From Synechococcus sp. PCC 7502 (lineage in GTDB: Bacteria; Cyanobacteriota; Cyanobacteriia; Pseudanabaenales; Pseudanabaenaceae), in contig NC_019702.1 in assembly GCF_000317085.1 (NCBI RefSeq), positions 3,130,394-3,194,393 on the forward strand: a stretch of DNA of 64,000 nucleotides, written 5' to 3'. The first letter of the stretch is position 1; each line of letters starts with the position of its first letter. Positions 62,392 to 64,000 of this stretch are shown here, piece by piece. The notes below the pieces were generated by a model. That model was not told the origin of the DNA. It saw only the letters and a program-made list of their open reading frames with translations, and did no database searches. Both the position numbers and the translations under genes were made by a program.

Positions 62392-62970
62392 TCATATCTT
62401 ATGAGCAGCAATTCTCTTTAGCATTAAGCGAATAAAGCAAAGATTCAACTTAGCTGTGGCATTAAACAGAGTTCTCTCAAAGTTTTTGACTAAGATTTTA
62501 CATCTTTCAACCCAGGCATTTGATCTCTCAATCACCCATCTGGTCGGCACAGTCACAAATCCAGATAAGCCCTTTTCTTGTTTCTCTTGTTTTGACATTT
62601 TTGGAGCAATTTCAACCCTAATCTTTGTCATAATCTCAGGATATACTTTTTCTAAATCTGCTGTCAGTTTTTCAATGTGATATCCACTATCTAGCAATAT
62701 TGTCGTGATGGGAATGTCATCTGGTTTAGTCTTAAAATATTCAATATTGATCGTTAACATTTCACTCAGTCCTTGGTCATCTGATACATTAGCTTTAGTT
62801 AAGTGAGTAAAAAAAGGAAATCCTAGACTGTCGACTGCTAGATGTCTTTTGATCCCGTTAGTTGCTTTGTAGGAGCAGAAACCTCTGGATTCTACACCTG
62901 CATTACAAGTGGTTTTCGTTGCCTGAGAGTCTATGATGATTAATGTTGTCCATTTTGGCTTTTTTTTCAC
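62392..62970 (-). CDS. IS5-family transposase ORF2 (DDE), copy 5
   Basis: This 192-residue protein has DDE positions IIDSQATKTTC, ILLDSGYHIE, RWVIERSNAWVERCK. GTG start at 62970 overlaps the ORF1 stop TGA in GTGA, unlike the other copies, where ORF1 extends past the A run. So ORF2 here would rely on reinitiation, not on frameshifting. Confidence 0.88.
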   Translation of the reverse strand: MKKKPKWTTLIIIDSQATKTTCNAGVESRGFCSYKATNGIKRHLAVDSLGFPFFTHLTKANVSDDQGLSEMLTINIEYFKTKPDDIPITTILLDSGYHIEKLTADLEKVYPEIMTKIRVEIAPKMSKQEKQEKGLSGFVTVPTRWVIERSNAWVERCKILVKNFERTLFNATAKLNLCFIRLMLKRIAAHKI

Positions 62971-63195
62971 TGCTCACGTACCGTTGAATGAAGAGCATCC
63001 ATGATTACAATAAATGTACCTGTATCTTTCCATTCTTTGTAGTATCGATACACTGTAGAAAATGGTGGTAAGTCTCCTGGCATATCTCGCCAATTACAAC
63101 GGTTTTTCAATTGGTAAAGGATGCCGTCTAGGATTTGTCTTTTTGTCCATGTTGGTGGTCTGGTTTGCTTTTTCTTGGGGATTAATACTTCTATA
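62967..63195 (-). pseudogene. IS5-family transposase ORF1 of copy 5, 5' end cut off by copy 6
   Basis: KKKQTRPPTWTKRQILDGIL, NRCNWRDMPGDLPPFSTVYR are present; upstream of IEVLIPKKKQ the frame runs into the right-hand inverted repeat of copy 6. The N-terminal 20 or so codons should lie on the other side of copy 6, past the window's end. Confidence 0.85.
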
Positions 63196-63204
63196 GAGCC
63201 TGTT

Positions 63205-63773
63205 TCATATCTCATGAGTAGCAATTCTTTTTAGCATCAAGCGAATAAAGCAAAGATTGAGTTTAGCTGTAGCATTAACGAGAGTTCTCTCAAAGTTCTT
63301 AACTAAGATTTTGCATCTTTCAACCCAAGCATTTGACCTTTCAATTACCCACCTTGTCGGCACAACTACAAACCCAGACAGACCTTTTTCTGCCTGCTTT
63401 TGCTTTGATACCTTAGGAGAAATTTCAAACCTAATCTTAGTCATAATCTCAGGATAAACCTTCTGTAAATCAGTCGTCAATTTTTCGATATGATAACCAC
63501 TATCCAGCAATATCGTAGTTAACGTAATGTCATCTGGCTTCGATTTGAAGTAATCAATGTTAATCGTTAACATCTCAATCAGTCCTTGGTCATCTGATAC
63601 ATTTGCTCTTGTTAAATACCCAGAGTGTCAACGGCTAAATGTCTTTTGATCCCGTTAGTTGCTTTGTAGGAGCAGAAGCCCTTGGATTCTATACTTGCAT
63701 TACAGGTATTTTTCACTGCTTGTGAGTCAATGATGATTAAAGTTGTCCATTTTGATTTTTTTTGACTGTTCAC
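63205..63773 (-). pseudogene. IS5-family transposase ORF2, frameshifted (copy 6)
   Basis: The last 122 codons (63205-63573) are open and carry the second Asp and catalytic Glu. The 16-bp deletion near 63620 separates them from the first Asp region. Confidence 0.87.
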
Positions 63774-64000
63774 GGGCTGTTGAATGCAAAGCTTCCATAA
63801 TCGCAGTAAATGTATCTGTATCTTTCCACTCCTTGTAGTATCGATAGACTGTAGAGAATGCTGGTAAGTCTCGGGGCATATCTCGCCAATTACAACCGTT
63901 TTTGAGTTGGTAGAGTATGCCGTCTAAAATTTGTCTTTTTGTCCAAGTTGGCGGTCTAGTTTGCTTTTTCTTTGGGAGCAATGGTTCTATAATTTCCCAT
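63727..64000 (-). CDS. IS5-family transposase ORF1 (DUF4096), copy 6, partial
   Basis: The frame is open to the right edge, and the start codon should lie about 38 bp beyond it. Pattern RPPTWTKRQILDGILYQL and GCNWRDMPRDLPAFSTVYR is present (Pro-to-Ala change in DLPAF, unlike the other copies). Confidence 0.88.
   Translation of the reverse strand, partial: WEIIEPLLPKKKQTRPPTWTKRQILDGILYQLKNGCNWRDMPRDLPAFSTVYRYYKEWKDTDTFTAIMEALHSTAREQSKKIKMDNFNHH

Larger units (their letters stand above)
62383..63195 (-). mobile_element. IS5-family (IS427-like) element, copy 5, divergent, interrupted by copy 6
   Basis: The left end GAGCCTGTTTCATAT follows TATA 62379-62382. ORF2 is complete but clearly different from the other copies (MSKQEKQEKG and AATKTTCNAGVESRG changes), so this is an older or separate lineage. 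Copy 6 entered a TATA in its ORF1 at 63192-63195. The rest of copy 5 lies beyond the window. Confidence 0.9.
63196..64000 (-). mobile_element. IS5-family (IS427-like) element, copy 6, defective, cut by the window edge
   Basis: Left end GAGCCTGTTTCATAT at 63196 after TATA 63192-63195. It has the same 16-bp deletion as copy 2 (AAATA joined to CCCAGAG near 63620), so its full length should be 890 bp, ending near 64085. It lies inside ORF1 of copy 5. Confidence 0.92.

Noticed and set aside
1-64000. CRISPR array
   Set aside because: No run of regularly spaced identical repeats was seen; all repeats found are insertion sequences, palindromes or paralogous genes.

Overview
The window is chromosomal DNA from a cyanobacterium. 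Evidence: ycf4 (photosystem I assembly), an IctB-type inner-carbon protein, sufR with the full four-cysteine signature, menE (phylloquinone pathway), a cyanobacterial-type clpB, many copies of the HIP1 octamer GCGATCGC, and families abundant in cyanobacteria (Uma2, DUF29, DUF2283). The genus cannot be fixed from the sequence alone; a Pseudanabaena-like or related filamentous/unicellular lineage is only a guess.

Layout. 0-3.4 kb: end of a NarL-type two-component pair, a palindromic 111-bp element, and a Crp-like regulator broken by an insertion sequence and by an in-frame stop. 3.4-11.4 kb: Rieske oxygenase, a ParD/ParE toxin-antitoxin relic fused to half of a glycine-betaine-type binding protein, rtcB, clpB and a K+ channel with an RCK domain. 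12.3-30.3 kb: two large glycan-cleaving enzymes (amylo-alpha-1,6-glucosidase type and GH63/MGH1-like) with a DMT permease, then a long run of minus-strand genes: small secreted protein, GMC oxidoreductase, unknown protein, double-VOC protein, second small secreted paralogue, aquaporin with a Cys-rich tail, glucose-dehydrogenase-like SDR, membrane-anchored FNR/[2Fe-2S] reductase, cupin, small secreted protein, OmpR-type regulator and kinase. A soluble GAF/PAS kinase follows on the plus strand. My reading is a sugar or alcohol oxidation module with its own sensor. 30.4-35.4 kb: a dead IS630 element with an IS5-type element inside it, then an island remnant (XRE/DUF2188 pair, HigBA-like pair, UmuD-like protein, truncated integrase) ending at tRNA-Ala(CGC). 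35.4-45.8 kb: core genes (menE, ictB-like, tRNA-Cys, ycf4, cyclophilin lipoprotein, KAS, sufR, GIY-YIG protein, a phosphoketolase-like enzyme). 46-60.8 kb: a plus-strand surface-glycan locus (Wzm/Wzt exporter, methyltransferases, glycosyltransferases, acetyltransferase, epimerase) whose right end decays into fragments. 60.9-64 kb: an IS1-family element, an IS1 relic and two nested IS5-type elements.

The window carries six copies of one IS5-family (IS427-like, two-ORF) element. They all sit in TATA, and two insertions into coding frames show that the target duplication is the 4-bp TATA. Two copies share the same 16-bp deletion in the transposase, suggesting that a defective subfamily is moved in trans.
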